A stretch of 64,000 nt of DNA, taken from Paenarthrobacter aurescens TC1 (lineage in GTDB: Bacteria; Actinomycetota; Actinomycetes; Actinomycetales; Micrococcaceae). The stretch's first letter is position 1, and every line of letters begins with the position of its first letter. This document shows positions 34,735 through 43,427 of this stretch, piece by piece. A model generated the notes under the pieces. The model saw nothing but the letters and a program-made list of their open reading frames with translations. It did no database searches and had not been told where the DNA came from. Position numbers and translations under genes: made by a program. The stretch covers positions 992,001-1,056,000 of the forward strand of contig CP000474.1 of NCBI GenBank assembly GCA_000014925.1, given 5' to 3'.

Positions 34735-35508
34735 CTAATTTCGCGCAGCCGACAAGATGATAAGCAGCACCAGAGCGTTGTTGACGGAGTGTAAGAGTAC
34801 GGGCGCCCAGAGGTTCTGATGGAATCTTTTCAGCAGCGCCAACGCGACGCCCAGCACGAAGAGATAGGCAAAGCTCAACGGGACAAGGTGGACAGCTGCA
34901 AAGATTGCCGCTGAGATCGCCACGGCGGCAAACGGTCCGCAACGTCGCGACAATCCGCTGAGAAAGGCTCCTCTAAAGAGGACTTCTTCCCAGAGGGGAG
35001 TCAACACAGCAACTATCAGGACGGTCAGAGCAATCAGCGGCGCCGGGAGTGTGGCAACCCGGCCCAACGCGCCGTTTGAGGAGTTTTCCGCAGCACCATC
35101 TACTCCCAAGAGGCCGAGACCTGCCAAGAAGAGACCTTGGGCGCAGGCGGAAGCCACTATCGCAGCCGGGATCTGCCAGAGTAAGTGCAGCGTGCGCGCG
35201 TCCGCCCGTCGGAACCCGAGCATGACGGGAGTGAGCTGGTTTCTGCGAATCAAATGTACGTATGTTGCCAGCATTGCGGCTGCAGTTGCCCCTCCGAGGA
35301 TAACTGGAACAGCCACTTCGGCGGTGACATGAACCAGGCCGGACAACCCCGCTGCAACTGCTGCCAAGGCCACTGCGGCAACGTAGACAACAACCCACAT
35401 CAGGGCCCATAAAGCCTGTTTCAGTGACACCGCCGGGGGCGGTTGGGACGTTGCTCCCGCATGGTTAATAGCGTCAGTTGCCAACAGCATCCCCCGAGTG
35501 TTCATCAT
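34735..35508 (-). CDS. CPBP family intramembrane glutamic endopeptidase
   Basis: 257 aa, seven to eight hydrophobic segments. The Abi/CPBP motifs are intact: TPLWEEVLFRGAFLSGL (EExxxR), FAAVHLVPLSFAYLFVLG (motif with catalytic His) and LWAPVLLHSVNNALVLL (HxxxN). Family roles range from CAAX-like prenyl-protein processing to bacteriocin self-immunity; target unknown. Adjoins lhgO convergently with no gap. Confidence 0.9.
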   Translation of the reverse strand: MMNTRGMLLATDAINHAGATSQPPPAVSLKQALWALMWVVVYVAAVALAAVAAGLSGLVHVTAEVAVPVILGGATAAAMLATYVHLIRRNQLTPVMLGFRRADARTLHLLWQIPAAIVASACAQGLFLAGLGLLGVDGAAENSSNGALGRVATLPAPLIALTVLIVAVLTPLWEEVLFRGAFLSGLSRRCGPFAAVAISAAIFAAVHLVPLSFAYLFVLGVALALLKRFHQNLWAPVLLHSVNNALVLLIILSAARN

Positions 35509-35586
35509 GTGAGCGTAGCGGAGTAGTTAACAAGCTCGTGACGCGGCGGAAACGGCCCCCAAACCCGGGGTGGATACGGTTGCGGC

Positions 35587-35802
35587 ATGATCGCTTCACT
35601 GGCCACGCTGGCAACCCGTATCGGCTCCACTCTGGGAGCATGGATTGAGGCAGCCTACGTCCTGGACTGCAGTGTCCCTGAGGAGGACGCAGGGCACGGA
35701 ACCGTGAGCGAAGTGCTGTGGCTTCCTGCCCTCAGCGGCGTCACGGTCGCCAGTGCGCGGGCCATGCAATCGCATGCTGTGAAGGTGCGTAAAGAGCCTT
35801 AG
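35587..35802 (+). CDS. Unknown 71-aa protein
   Basis: From ATG 35587. An amphipathic N-terminus (ASLATLATRIGSTLGAWIEAAY) is followed by an acidic patch (DCSVPEEDAGHG) and a neutral tail. No strong Shine-Dalgarno is visible. It is divergent from the CPBP gene with 78 bases between. No family recognised. Confidence 0.35.
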   Translation: MIASLATLATRIGSTLGAWIEAAYVLDCSVPEEDAGHGTVSEVLWLPALSGVTVASARAMQSHAVKVRKEP

Positions 35803-35927
35803 AGCCCGCCCGGATTGCTGCCAAATGTTGCGTTGGGCACACTATTCGTTTATCGCGTGTGATATGCCCTAAACTGCTTCACTGAGGTGCCGGAATGGGC
35901 ACTATGCAGCAACGAAAGCGAACCTCA

Positions 35928-36230
35928 ATGGCTACTGATTACGATGCCCCGCGCAAGACAGAAGAAGAGTCTCCCGCCGAATCGCTTGAGGCCCTTCAGG
36001 CATCCCGTGGGAACACTGCGCAGACTGCGGTCATCGACGTCGAGGAAAACGATACGGCCGAAGGAATCGACCTTCCCGGCGCGGATCTTTCCGGTGAAGA
36101 ACTGACCGTCATTGTGGTCCCTGAGCAGTCCGACGAATTCACGTGTGGCTCCTGCTTCCTGGTCCGCCACAGGTCCCAGATTGCGCTGGAAAAGAACGGT
36201 CTTAAGTACTGCAAGGACTGCGAAGGCTAA
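35928..36230 (+). CDS. DUF4193 (RNA polymerase-associated-type, zinc-ribbon-like) protein
   Basis: 100 aa from ATG 35928 (MATDYDAPRKTEEE is the conserved family N-terminus; earlier in-frame starts are unlikely). An acidic middle section leads to the C-terminal zinc ribbon FTCGSCFLVRHRSQ..KNGLKYCKDCEG with four cysteines. DUF4193 is small, actinobacteria-specific and usually well expressed; function not established. Between it and the next gene (36231-36446) I see no further gene. Confidence 0.92.
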   Translation: MATDYDAPRKTEEESPAESLEALQASRGNTAQTAVIDVEENDTAEGIDLPGADLSGEELTVIVVPEQSDEFTCGSCFLVRHRSQIALEKNGLKYCKDCEG

Positions 36231-36446
36231 ATAACGCCCCGGTCACGTTATCTTCGATCACGAACATGTGCGCGAAGACCTTAAAAACGACCGGAAAATG
36301 CGGTTGGAAGGGGTCTCCGATGACCCTCCCGTGACCACCCGGCGGCCCTTTTAACGGTTATGTGCCGAAGCGGCCACAACCCACCCAAAGCCCCTGCTGC
36401 GCTCCTACTGTTGAAGTATCAACTTCGCCTGAAGGGGGCACAAAAA

Positions 36447-36992
36447 ATGAGGAAATTTGGAGCGGGTTTGGCAGCTGTCCTTGCGGCTGCCGGGCTCGGT
36501 CTGGTGGCACCGGGGCCAGCCTCGGCAGCAACTTATTGCGGCATCTCGTGGGGTTCGATGGCCAAAGCCGACCTCGACTGGAGCGCCGCCAATGTCACCA
36601 ACGTTCGCACGGGCCAACAGCCCTGCTACGACCGTCTGGTGATTGATATGACCGGCAAGGTGGCCGGCTATGTGGTTCAGTATGTTCCGGTGGTGACCCA
36701 GGATGCCACCGGCTACCCCATCCCTGTGCTGGGGGATGCTGATCTGCAAGTGATGGTCACGGCGCCGTCGTACAACCAGTACAGCCAGCCGACCTACGAG
36801 CCGGCGGCCAAGGCGGAACTGTCCAACGTCTCCGGGTACCAGACGTTCCGGCAAGTCGTCTACGCGGGCAGCTTTGAGGGCACCACGAGCATCGGCCTGG
36901 GAGTCCGGGCGCGGCTTCCGTTCCGGGTCTTCACCTTGGACGGACCCGGCGGCGGTTCCCGCCTGGTGGTGGATGTAGCCCACCGCTGGTAG
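36447..36992 (+). CDS. Secreted AMIN-like domain protein
   Basis: 181 aa; GAAGGGGG upstream of ATG 36447. Signal peptide MRKFGAGLAAVLAAAGLGLV with ASA cleavage near residue 28. The mature part has the AMIN-like beta-sandwich pattern of actinobacterial proteins: NVRTGQQPCYDRLVIDMTGK, GYVVQYVPVV, and the ending RVFTLDGPGGGSRLVVDVAHRW. Two cysteines could form a disulfide. Probably acts at the cell surface; partner unknown. Confidence 0.85.
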   Translation: MRKFGAGLAAVLAAAGLGLVAPGPASAATYCGISWGSMAKADLDWSAANVTNVRTGQQPCYDRLVIDMTGKVAGYVVQYVPVVTQDATGYPIPVLGDADLQVMVTAPSYNQYSQPTYEPAAKAELSNVSGYQTFRQVVYAGSFEGTTSIGLGVRARLPFRVFTLDGPGGGSRLVVDVAHRW

Positions 36993-37031
36993 GGGCTTCC
37001 CGGAAACGCGGGATTGCGGCCAGAACATACG

Positions 37032-37076
37032 AAAGCTGCCAGTTCGCCGGAAGAAATCGGGCGAACTGGCAGCTTT
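37032..37076. terminator. Bidirectional terminator
   Basis: A perfect 17-base inverted repeat (37032-37048 and 37060-37076; AAAGCTGCCAG / CTGGCAGCTTT at the base) with an 11-base loop separates the convergent AMIN-like gene and the amino-acid permease. Confidence 0.85.
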
Positions 37077-37103
37077 CCAGCGTTTTCGAGGCTCTATGGC
37101 GAG

Positions 37104-38642
37104 TTACTCAGGTACCACCAAGGCCGGCGTATCCTTCCGGATGGTCTCGCCGCGGAAGAACCCGGGCCGGACGCGGGACATGATCAGCATGACCACAGCG
37201 CCCAAGGCCAGGATCCCGATGCCCAGAACGAACACGAGGCCCACTCCGAAGATCTCCGAGCCGCTGCCAAACTCCGGAGCCCAGCTGTCCACGGCGGTCT
37301 GCAGGAACACCACGAACAGGCCTACACCACCGAACAGCGGGCATACGAGCCGCAGGAAGAAGTTCCTGGCGCTGGAGAACACGCTGTTACGGAAGTACCA
37401 GACGCAGGCGATGGCCGTGAGTCCGTAGTAGAAGCAGATCATCAGGCCCAGGGCCAGGATGGTGTCGTTCAGGACGTTCTCGCTGATCACGTGCATCACC
37501 GCGTAGAAGCCCGCGGACAGCACACCCGCCGCAATGGTGGCGAAGCCCGGCGTCGAGAATTTCTTGCTCATGTGGCTGAAGCGCTCAGGCAGGGCGCCGT
37601 AGTGCGCCATGGCAAGCAGGCTGCGCGACGGCGAGGTGAACGTGGACTGCAAGGATGCCGCAGAGCTGGACAGCACTGCCAGGGACATGAGGATGGCGAA
37701 CGGTCCCATCACGGGTGATGCAAGGGCCGTGAACACGTTGGCGTGGTTGTCGGCGTTGTTCAGGCCGATTCCGGTGTCTCCCACGCCGGCGAACATCATG
37801 GTGGCGATGGTGACCAGCAGGTAGATGCCCAACACGATGACCGCTGTCAGCGTGCCTGCGAGGCCTGCGGTCTTCTTGCCGTTGGCGGTCTCCTCGTTGA
37901 CTGTGAGGCAGACGTCCCAGCCCCAGTAGACGAAGATCGACAACGAGATGCCGGCCGCGATCTGCCCGAAGGTTTCGATCTTGGTGACGTCGAACCAATC
38001 CCAGCTGAAAGGAACGGCGGTTTCGGACGTGGACCAGTTGGCGAACGCCATACCTACGAACAAACCCAGTACCAACAGCTGGAATCCCACCAGGCCGTAC
38101 TGGACGATCTTGGTGGTGTGCAGGCCGCGGTAGCTGATCCACACGGCCAGCGCCACGAAGACGAAGCAGGTGGCAACGTTGAGCAGCTTGTTCGAGGCGA
38201 GGTCGGCGAGCTCGGGTGAGCCCGTGGCCTGCGCCAGGAACAGGTAGAAGAAGTCCACTGCGACGCCTGCCAGGTTGGACAAGACGATGATGTTGGCCGC
38301 GAGCAAGCCCCAGCCACCCATCCAGCCCACCCACGGTCCGAACGCTTTAGTGACCCAGGTGAATGTGGTGCCGCTGTCCGGTGAGTCTGCGTTGAGCTCC
38401 CGGTAGGCCAGCGATACCAGAATCATCGGGATGAAACCGATCAGGAAAATGACGGGCAATTGCAGCCCGACTTCGTTGACGGTTGGACCAAGCGCACCGG
38501 TGAGTGTGTACGCCGGGGCGATGGTTGAGATGCCAAGAACGACGACGGCGAGGAGCCCCAGCTGCCCCGTCTTCAGTCCCTTGCCGCTGATGTCATGCGA
38601 CTCTGCAGCTTCATTGCCGCTGCGGCGGATTGTCTGGCTCAT
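37104..38642 (-). CDS. APC-superfamily amino acid/polyamine permease
   Basis: 512 aa, twelve hydrophobic segments. Begins GLKTGQLGLLAVVVLGISTIAPAYTLTGALG, the typical APC first helix; PVIFLIGFIPMILVSLAYRELN and SGTTFTWVTKAFGPWVGWMGGW follow. Start ATG 38642 with GAAAGGG upstream, only 12 bases after the agmatine deiminase stop, so the two form an operon. It likely imports agmatine or exports/exchanges putrescine (inference from context). Confidence 0.9.
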   Translation of the reverse strand: MSQTIRRSGNEAAESHDISGKGLKTGQLGLLAVVVLGISTIAPAYTLTGALGPTVNEVGLQLPVIFLIGFIPMILVSLAYRELNADSPDSGTTFTWVTKAFGPWVGWMGGWGLLAANIIVLSNLAGVAVDFFYLFLAQATGSPELADLASNKLLNVATCFVFVALAVWISYRGLHTTKIVQYGLVGFQLLVLGLFVGMAFANWSTSETAVPFSWDWFDVTKIETFGQIAAGISLSIFVYWGWDVCLTVNEETANGKKTAGLAGTLTAVIVLGIYLLVTIATMMFAGVGDTGIGLNNADNHANVFTALASPVMGPFAILMSLAVLSSSAASLQSTFTSPSRSLLAMAHYGALPERFSHMSKKFSTPGFATIAAGVLSAGFYAVMHVISENVLNDTILALGLMICFYYGLTAIACVWYFRNSVFSSARNFFLRLVCPLFGGVGLFVVFLQTAVDSWAPEFGSGSEIFGVGLVFVLGIGILALGAVVMLIMSRVRPGFFRGETIRKDTPALVVPE

Positions 38643-38654
38643 GTAAGGCCCTTT

Positions 38655-39680
38655 CTAGATGGCCGAAGGCTGCTGCTGCGTGATGCAGTGGATACCGCCG
38701 CCCCGTGCGAAAAGTTCGCGTGCGTCAACACCGATCACGCGGCGTCCGGGGTAGGCGTCGGCGAGAATGCGGAGTGCTTTCTCGTCCATGGGGTCGTTGA
38801 AAGTGCAGGCGATAACCCCGCCGTTGACCACAAGGTGGTTGATGTAGCTGTAGTCCACAAACCCCTCATCGTCGGTAAGAGTTTCCGGGGCGGGAACTTC
38901 GATGATGTTCCAGTCCCGGCCAGCTGCGTCATGGGTGGTGCGCAGGAAGTCGATGACCTCGCGGGAGACCGTGTAGTCGGGGTGCTCGGGGTTTTGCTGG
39001 GAGTGGACCAGCAGAGTGCCCGGGCTGGGAATCGCGGCCACGATGTCCACGTGTCCGCGGGTGCCGAACTTTTCGGAGTCGCGAGTGAGGCCGCGAGGAA
39101 GCCACACCACGTGGGTGGCGCCGATGGTGCGGGCAAGTTCCTGCTCGATGTCAGCCTTGGTCAGGCCTGGATTGCGACCCTGATCGAGCTGCACAGTCTC
39201 GGTGACCAGGACGGTACCTTCGCCATCAACGTGTATGCCTCCGCCCTCGTTGACGATTCCCGAGGGGAGGTGCCGGGCGTTGGCGCGGCCGCTGACGTAC
39301 TCGGCAATGAGCGAGTCCTTGTCCCATGCAGCCCAGTCCTGACCGCCCCAGCCGTTGAAGATCCAGTCCACGGCGCCCAGTTGCTTATTGGAATCCAGAA
39401 CGAACGATGGTCCGATGTCCCGCATCCAGGCATCGTTGAGGTCAGCTGTAATGACCTCAACGCGCGGATCCAGATAGCGCGCGGCGGTCTCGACGTCGTC
39501 GGGCGCTACCACCATGGTGACCGGCTCAAAATCAAGGGTGGCGTTAGCGACGGCGGCCCACGTGGAACGTGCTGCGTGCGCCTCCTCTTCGGTGTCACCC
39601 AAGGTGTAGCCGCCGGTGGGGAATGCCATCCACACGCGGTCCTGCGGGGCCGTCTCGGACGGCATGCGCCAGGCGCTCAC
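38655..39680 (-). CDS. aguA: Agmatine deiminase
   Basis: 341 aa from GTG 39680. Pentein-fold motifs: RVWMAFPTGGYTLG, NDAWMRDIGPSFVLD, GGIHVDGEGTVLVTE, GTRGHVDIVA and the C-terminal nucleophile GGGIHCITQQQP (C332). The enzyme converts agmatine to N-carbamoylputrescine and ammonia. The GTG overlaps the TGA of a 28-codon ORF (GTGA). An ATG-started form beginning at MPSETAPQ would be five residues shorter. No aguB (carbamoylputrescine amidase) is in the window. Confidence 0.92.
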   Translation of the reverse strand: MSAWRMPSETAPQDRVWMAFPTGGYTLGDTEEEAHAARSTWAAVANATLDFEPVTMVVAPDDVETAARYLDPRVEVITADLNDAWMRDIGPSFVLDSNKQLGAVDWIFNGWGGQDWAAWDKDSLIAEYVSGRANARHLPSGIVNEGGGIHVDGEGTVLVTETVQLDQGRNPGLTKADIEQELARTIGATHVVWLPRGLTRDSEKFGTRGHVDIVAAIPSPGTLLVHSQQNPEHPDYTVSREVIDFLRTTHDAAGRDWNIIEVPAPETLTDDEGFVDYSYINHLVVNGGVIACTFNDPMDEKALRILADAYPGRRVIGVDARELFARGGGIHCITQQQPSAI

Positions 39681-39763
39681 GCGGTGACTGCCTGGAGTGA
39701 CTGGGCGTCGAGGTCCGGGTGGTCGGGTTCCGGGCTCGGTGCGAGCCAACTGGTTTCAATCAT
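39677..39763 (-). CDS. 28-aa leader ORF overlapping aguA
   Basis: ATG 39763, product MIETSWLAPSPEPDHPDLDA followed by QSLQAVTA, TGA inside the aguA GTGA start. GGAG lies ten bases upstream. It is acidic and proline-rich with no helix propensity for membranes, so it is more likely a coupling or regulatory leader peptide than a functional protein. Confidence 0.45.
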   Translation of the reverse strand: MIETSWLAPSPEPDHPDLDAQSLQAVTA

Positions 39764-39791
39764 GGGGCTTGTACTCCGTGAGACGACGATC

Positions 39792-39816
39792 ACTAAATGA
39801 ATTGCGTTCATTTAGT
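39792..39816. promoter_or_regulatory. Palindromic operator upstream of the agmatine operon
   Basis: Perfect 10-base arms ACTAAATGAA (39792-39801) and TTCATTTAGT (39807-39816) around TTGCG, typical of TetR-type dimers. It lies about 30 bases before the leader ORF. No matching regulator gene is adjacent. The rest of 39817-40039 shows nothing I can support. Confidence 0.65.
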
Positions 39817-40039
39817 ATGGCGGGAGTCACCTCCTGATGCAAGGGGTGAAACAGGTGCCCCGTATTTGTGACCGTTATGGGGGAGCGCGATGGGTGGGTC
39901 GGGCGGGGGCTGGTGAGGGGCGACGTCTCGGCTCTTTGCGAAGCGACCTGGCGCTCGCAGACGCTCATCTGGGGCCCGGTTTTCCACATAGAAAGGTTGG
40001 GGTCTGATAGTGCTCCGTGATGGCTGGAAGGGTTGAGTC

Positions 40040-41578
40040 ATGGAGCAGATTCGGGGCAGGCAAGCGGGCGCGGGGGTCGTGCCTGCCCCCGTTCCGGGGC
40101 CTCGGTCATGGGGCTCAGCGCCCCGGGTTTCGGATCTCATCACGCTGCTGGGCACTGTTCAACTGGGCGCGGGGAGTGGAGAGCTGATCGATCAGATCCG
40201 CGGGTTGGAGAATCTGAAGTCCGCCATCACCGGCCTCCAGGCCCGGATCGCTGTGGCCTTTGACCTTATGCAGATACAGGAACAGGCAGAGGCTGGCGTT
40301 CCCGCGTCCGAACGCGGCCAGGGTGTTGGGACCCAGATAGCGTTGGCCAGGCGTGAGTCCCCGAACCGCGGGTCCCTGTTCCTCGGCTTTGCGAAGGCTT
40401 TGGTGACGGAGATGCCGCGGACCTTGGCCGCGTTGGAGTCGGGCCAGCTCAATGAGTGGCGTGCCTCCCTGCTGGTGAAGGAGACTGCGTGTTTGTCTGT
40501 GGAAGACCGGTGCGCGGTGGATGAAGAACTTGCAGCCGATACCGGGACGTTCGAGGGGAAAGGCGACCGGGCGGTCATCGCCGCAGCGAAAGCCGCTGCG
40601 TATCGGCGGGATCCCCGTTCGGTTGCCAGACGTGCCAGCCGTGCAGTCGCCGAGCGGACCGTGAGCCTGCGTCATGCCCCGGATGCCATGACCTACCTGA
40701 CCGCCCTGCTGCCCGTCGCCCAAGGTGTGGCCGCCTATGCTGCACTCACCAGGGCTGCTGATTCGGCCCGTGCCCGTGGAGACGCGGGGTCGGGCGGCGA
40801 TGCCCGGAACCGGGGCCAGGTCATGGCCGACACCTTGGTCGAACGCATCACCGGCAAGCGTAGCGGGGTCAGTGGCGTCGATCTTCAACTGGTCATGACC
40901 GACCGAGCTCTTCTTCAGGGCGACAGCGAGCCGGCCCGACTCGCGGGCTACGGAATCGTCCCTGCGGAATGGGCCAGGAAGATGCTGGCTGAGGGGCATG
41001 ATCGGATCGAAGATCAGGAGCGGCGGGAGGAATCGTCGGATCGCTTCGACTTCAAGGTACTACTCCGCCGGCTCTACACCGCACCGGGCACCGGTGAGCT
41101 GCTGGCCATGGACTCCAAAGCCCGGTTCTTCCCGCCACGGCTCAGACGGTTCATTGAAACCCGGGACGACACCTGCCGCACCCCGTACTGCGACGCGCCC
41201 ATCCGGCATATCGACCACATCATCCCCTGGCATGCCGGCGGGGCCACCACTGTGGAGAACGGTGCCGGGCTCTGCGAAGCCTGCAACCACACCAAAGAAA
41301 AACCCGGCTGGAACAGCAAAACCGTGCAAACGGATGGGCAGGGTATGCACACAGTGGAAATCAGCACACCCACAGGGCACACGTACAGTTCCACCGCACC
41401 GGCGCCGCCGGGGTATGTCCGGGCCAAGCCGTCACCACCCGCGCCGTCTGTAGCTACGTCGAGTGAGTCTGCTGCGGATGTGGCTAACTCGTCGGTTCAG
41501 CTGCCGGAGCCTTACCCTCCGGAAGATGCGGAGTTTCGGCCCGGGGGCCAGCATCAACGGCGCATGGCGGAGGTTTAA
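40040..41578 (+). CDS. DUF222 and HNH endonuclease domain protein (13E12-repeat family)
   Basis: 512 aa. DUF222 covers about residues 50-330 (helical, with LIDQIRGLENLKSAITGLQARIAVAF). An HNH core follows at about 377-425: RDDTCRTPYCDAPIRHIDHI, then HAGGATTVENGAGLCEACNHTKE, with the Cys pair, HIDHI and NH positions intact. Disordered P/S-rich tail. These proteins are multicopy in Arthrobacter and mycobacteria; a mobile-element or nuclease role is suspected but unproven. Confidence 0.92.
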   Translation: MEQIRGRQAGAGVVPAPVPGPRSWGSAPRVSDLITLLGTVQLGAGSGELIDQIRGLENLKSAITGLQARIAVAFDLMQIQEQAEAGVPASERGQGVGTQIALARRESPNRGSLFLGFAKALVTEMPRTLAALESGQLNEWRASLLVKETACLSVEDRCAVDEELAADTGTFEGKGDRAVIAAAKAAAYRRDPRSVARRASRAVAERTVSLRHAPDAMTYLTALLPVAQGVAAYAALTRAADSARARGDAGSGGDARNRGQVMADTLVERITGKRSGVSGVDLQLVMTDRALLQGDSEPARLAGYGIVPAEWARKMLAEGHDRIEDQERREESSDRFDFKVLLRRLYTAPGTGELLAMDSKARFFPPRLRRFIETRDDTCRTPYCDAPIRHIDHIIPWHAGGATTVENGAGLCEACNHTKEKPGWNSKTVQTDGQGMHTVEISTPTGHTYSSTAPAPPGYVRAKPSPPAPSVATSSESAADVANSSVQLPEPYPPEDAEFRPGGQHQRRMAEV

Positions 41579-41591
41579 CCTTGGTCCGTGT

Positions 41592-42371
41592 CTAGCCAGC
41601 CAGCGTGGGCAGGGTCAGAATTTCGGCGCCGTCATTGGTGATGGCAATGGTGTGCTCACTGTGGGCCGTCCGGCAACCTGTGACGCTACGGAGCGTCCAG
41701 CCGTCGGCGTCGGTGACAAGCTGGGCTGTATCGGCCATGACCCAGGGCTCCAGGGCGAGCAGCAATCCCGGGCGTAGCTTGTAGCCGCGGCCGGGGCGTC
41801 CCATGTTCGGGACGTGCGGATCCTGATGCATGGTGGAGCCGATACCGTGGCCTCCGAACTCGGTGTTGACGGGGTAGCCGGCATCGCTGAGGACCGAGCC
41901 GATGGCGTAGGAGAGGTCGCCGATGCGGGCGCCGGGCCGGGCGGCCTCTATGCCTGCGCGCAATGCTCGTTCGGTCGCATCGATCATCGCGACACTTTCC
42001 GCCGGCTTAGACTCGCCCACGATGAAGCTGATGGCCGAGTCTGCTGCGATTCCGTCTTTCAAGACGGCCAGGTCCAGGGTCAGCAGATCGCCGTCGGCCA
42101 AGGTGTAGTCCCTGGGCAAGCCGTGCAGGACGGCGTCGTTGACGCCGGTGCAGATGTAGTGGCCGAATGGCCCGCGTCCGAAGGAAGGGGCGTAGTCGAG
42201 GTAACAGGAGACACCGCCGGCTTCGAGGATCATGCTCTTTGCCCACCGGTCTATGTCCAGAAGGTTTGTGCCCACAGTTACGCGGCCCTTCAGGGTGTGC
42301 AGAATGTTGGCGACCAGGGCGCCAGCTTCCTTGGCACGGCCGAGTTCTGCGCGGCTCAGGATCTCAATCAT
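41592..42371 (-). CDS. map: Type I methionine aminopeptidase
   Basis: 259 aa; AAAGG upstream of ATG 42371. Pita-bread fold with metal ligands in LTLDLAVLKDGIAADSAISF (two Asp), GGHGIGSTMHQDPHVPN (His), LLALEPWV (Glu) and TAHSEHTIAI (Glu). It removes N-terminal methionine. The second map-like paralogue type: not adjacent to secY/adk/infA as the housekeeping copy usually is. Divergent from an XRE regulator. Confidence 0.9.
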   Translation of the reverse strand: MIEILSRAELGRAKEAGALVANILHTLKGRVTVGTNLLDIDRWAKSMILEAGGVSCYLDYAPSFGRGPFGHYICTGVNDAVLHGLPRDYTLADGDLLTLDLAVLKDGIAADSAISFIVGESKPAESVAMIDATERALRAGIEAARPGARIGDLSYAIGSVLSDAGYPVNTEFGGHGIGSTMHQDPHVPNMGRPGRGYKLRPGLLLALEPWVMADTAQLVTDADGWTLRSVTGCRTAHSEHTIAITNDGAEILTLPTLAG

Positions 42372-42438
42372 TCGGGGCCTTTCTAGTAACAACCAATAAC
42401 TATCCCGGCCATATTATCCCGGTATTACAATTGGAGCC

Positions 42439-42741
42439 ATGGTCAGGTTGCCACTCACACCCGCAGAGGCCGAGCGCGGACAGCGTCTCGGTGCTCTGTT
42501 GCGTCGTGCCCGGGGTGACCGCTCCATGCTGGAGACCGCCCTCGACGCCCGGGTCTCACCCGAAACGCTTCGTAAGATCGAGTCCGGCCGGGTGGCGACG
42601 CCCGCTTTCCCAACTGTTGCTGCAATTGCCGATGTCCTCGGACTTTCCCTCGATGAAGTGTGGGCCGAGATCAACCTGCCTGACCCTGGTGTTGAGTCAG
42701 GCAGCTCGCGTCGGAACGCGCGTGAATGGTTGGCTTCGTAG
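42439..42741 (+). CDS. XRE family HTH regulator
   Basis: 100 aa, mostly one HTH domain: RGQRLGALLRRARGDRSMLE, then DARVSPETLRKIESGRVATPAFPTVAAIADVLGLSLDEV. Divergent from map (67 bases between starts), so it may regulate that gene or itself. No effector domain. Convergent with the XRE-cupin gene two bases away. Confidence 0.88.
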   Translation: MVRLPLTPAEAERGQRLGALLRRARGDRSMLETALDARVSPETLRKIESGRVATPAFPTVAAIADVLGLSLDEVWAEINLPDPGVESGSSRRNAREWLAS

Positions 42742-42743
42742 CG

Positions 42744-43325
42744 TCAGCGCTTGGGCCGTGCACGCACGTGGAGGCGTTCGCCCTGCTGCCCGAAGAGGGT
42801 TAGAAGCTCCACCGGGTCTGACGTGGCACTCGCGAACCAGTGGGGCGTCCGGGTATCAAACTCCGCCACCTCGCCCGGTTTCAGGACAAAGTCGTTCTCG
42901 CCCAGGACCAGCCGCAGCTTGCCGTTGAGGACATACACCCAGTCGTAGCCCTCGTGTGATTGCGGCGTTGGAGTCTGCCTGCCTGAGCCGCCCTTGAGGA
43001 CCATTTTGAAGGCCTGGATTCCGCCGGGGCGGCGCGTTAGGGGAACGGCAGTTCCCCATTCGTGGATGTGTGGCTTGAGGTGGATTCGCGGGTCGCCGGT
43101 TTCCGGGGCATCGATCAACTCTTCGAGGGGGACTTGGTGCAGCCGGGCTATGGGGAGGAGTAGTTCGAGCGTTGGTTTGCGCTGACCTGATTCCAGCCTT
43201 GAGAGGGTGCTGACGGAAATTCCTGTCGCTTCCGAGGCTTCTGCAAGGGTCACGTTGCGCTGGGTTCGCATGGCACGGAGCCTTGGCCCCACGGCGTCAA
43301 GCATTGTGCTGAAGTCGGTTGTCAT
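42744..43325 (-). CDS. XRE regulator with C-terminal cupin
   Basis: 193 aa. HTH at about 10-65 (RLRAMRTQRNVTLAEASEAT, then SVSTLSRLESGQRKPTLELL), linker, then a small-molecule-sensing cupin barrel at about 105-185 with HEGYDWVYVLNGKLRLVLGE, LKPGEVAEFDTRTPHWF. It is divergent from the TrxB-like oxidoreductase, with a TTGCCA-TAT-TGGCAA palindrome between, so it probably controls that gene and itself. Confidence 0.9.
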   Translation of the reverse strand: MTTDFSTMLDAVGPRLRAMRTQRNVTLAEASEATGISVSTLSRLESGQRKPTLELLLPIARLHQVPLEELIDAPETGDPRIHLKPHIHEWGTAVPLTRRPGGIQAFKMVLKGGSGRQTPTPQSHEGYDWVYVLNGKLRLVLGENDFVLKPGEVAEFDTRTPHWFASATSDPVELLTLFGQQGERLHVRARPKR

Positions 43326-43334
43326 GTATCCAGC

Positions 43335-43349
43335 TTGCCATATTGGCAA
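43335..43349. promoter_or_regulatory. Palindromic operator between XRE-cupin and oxidoreductase genes
   Basis: TTGCCA (43335-43340), TAT, TGGCAA (43344-43349): a perfect 6-base inverted repeat ten bases upstream of the regulator start. Confidence 0.55.
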
Positions 43350-43427
43350 ACTTCCTTGCTGATCTGCTGGACTCTGCCCAACCATGGAATGAGCGGCGCA
43401 ACGCCGCCAGATATGCGTGGAGGTACA

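Noticed and set aside
40040..41578. DUF222-HNH gene considered as a mobile intron or insertion element
   Set aside because: No terminal inverted repeats, target duplication or intron structure seen around it.
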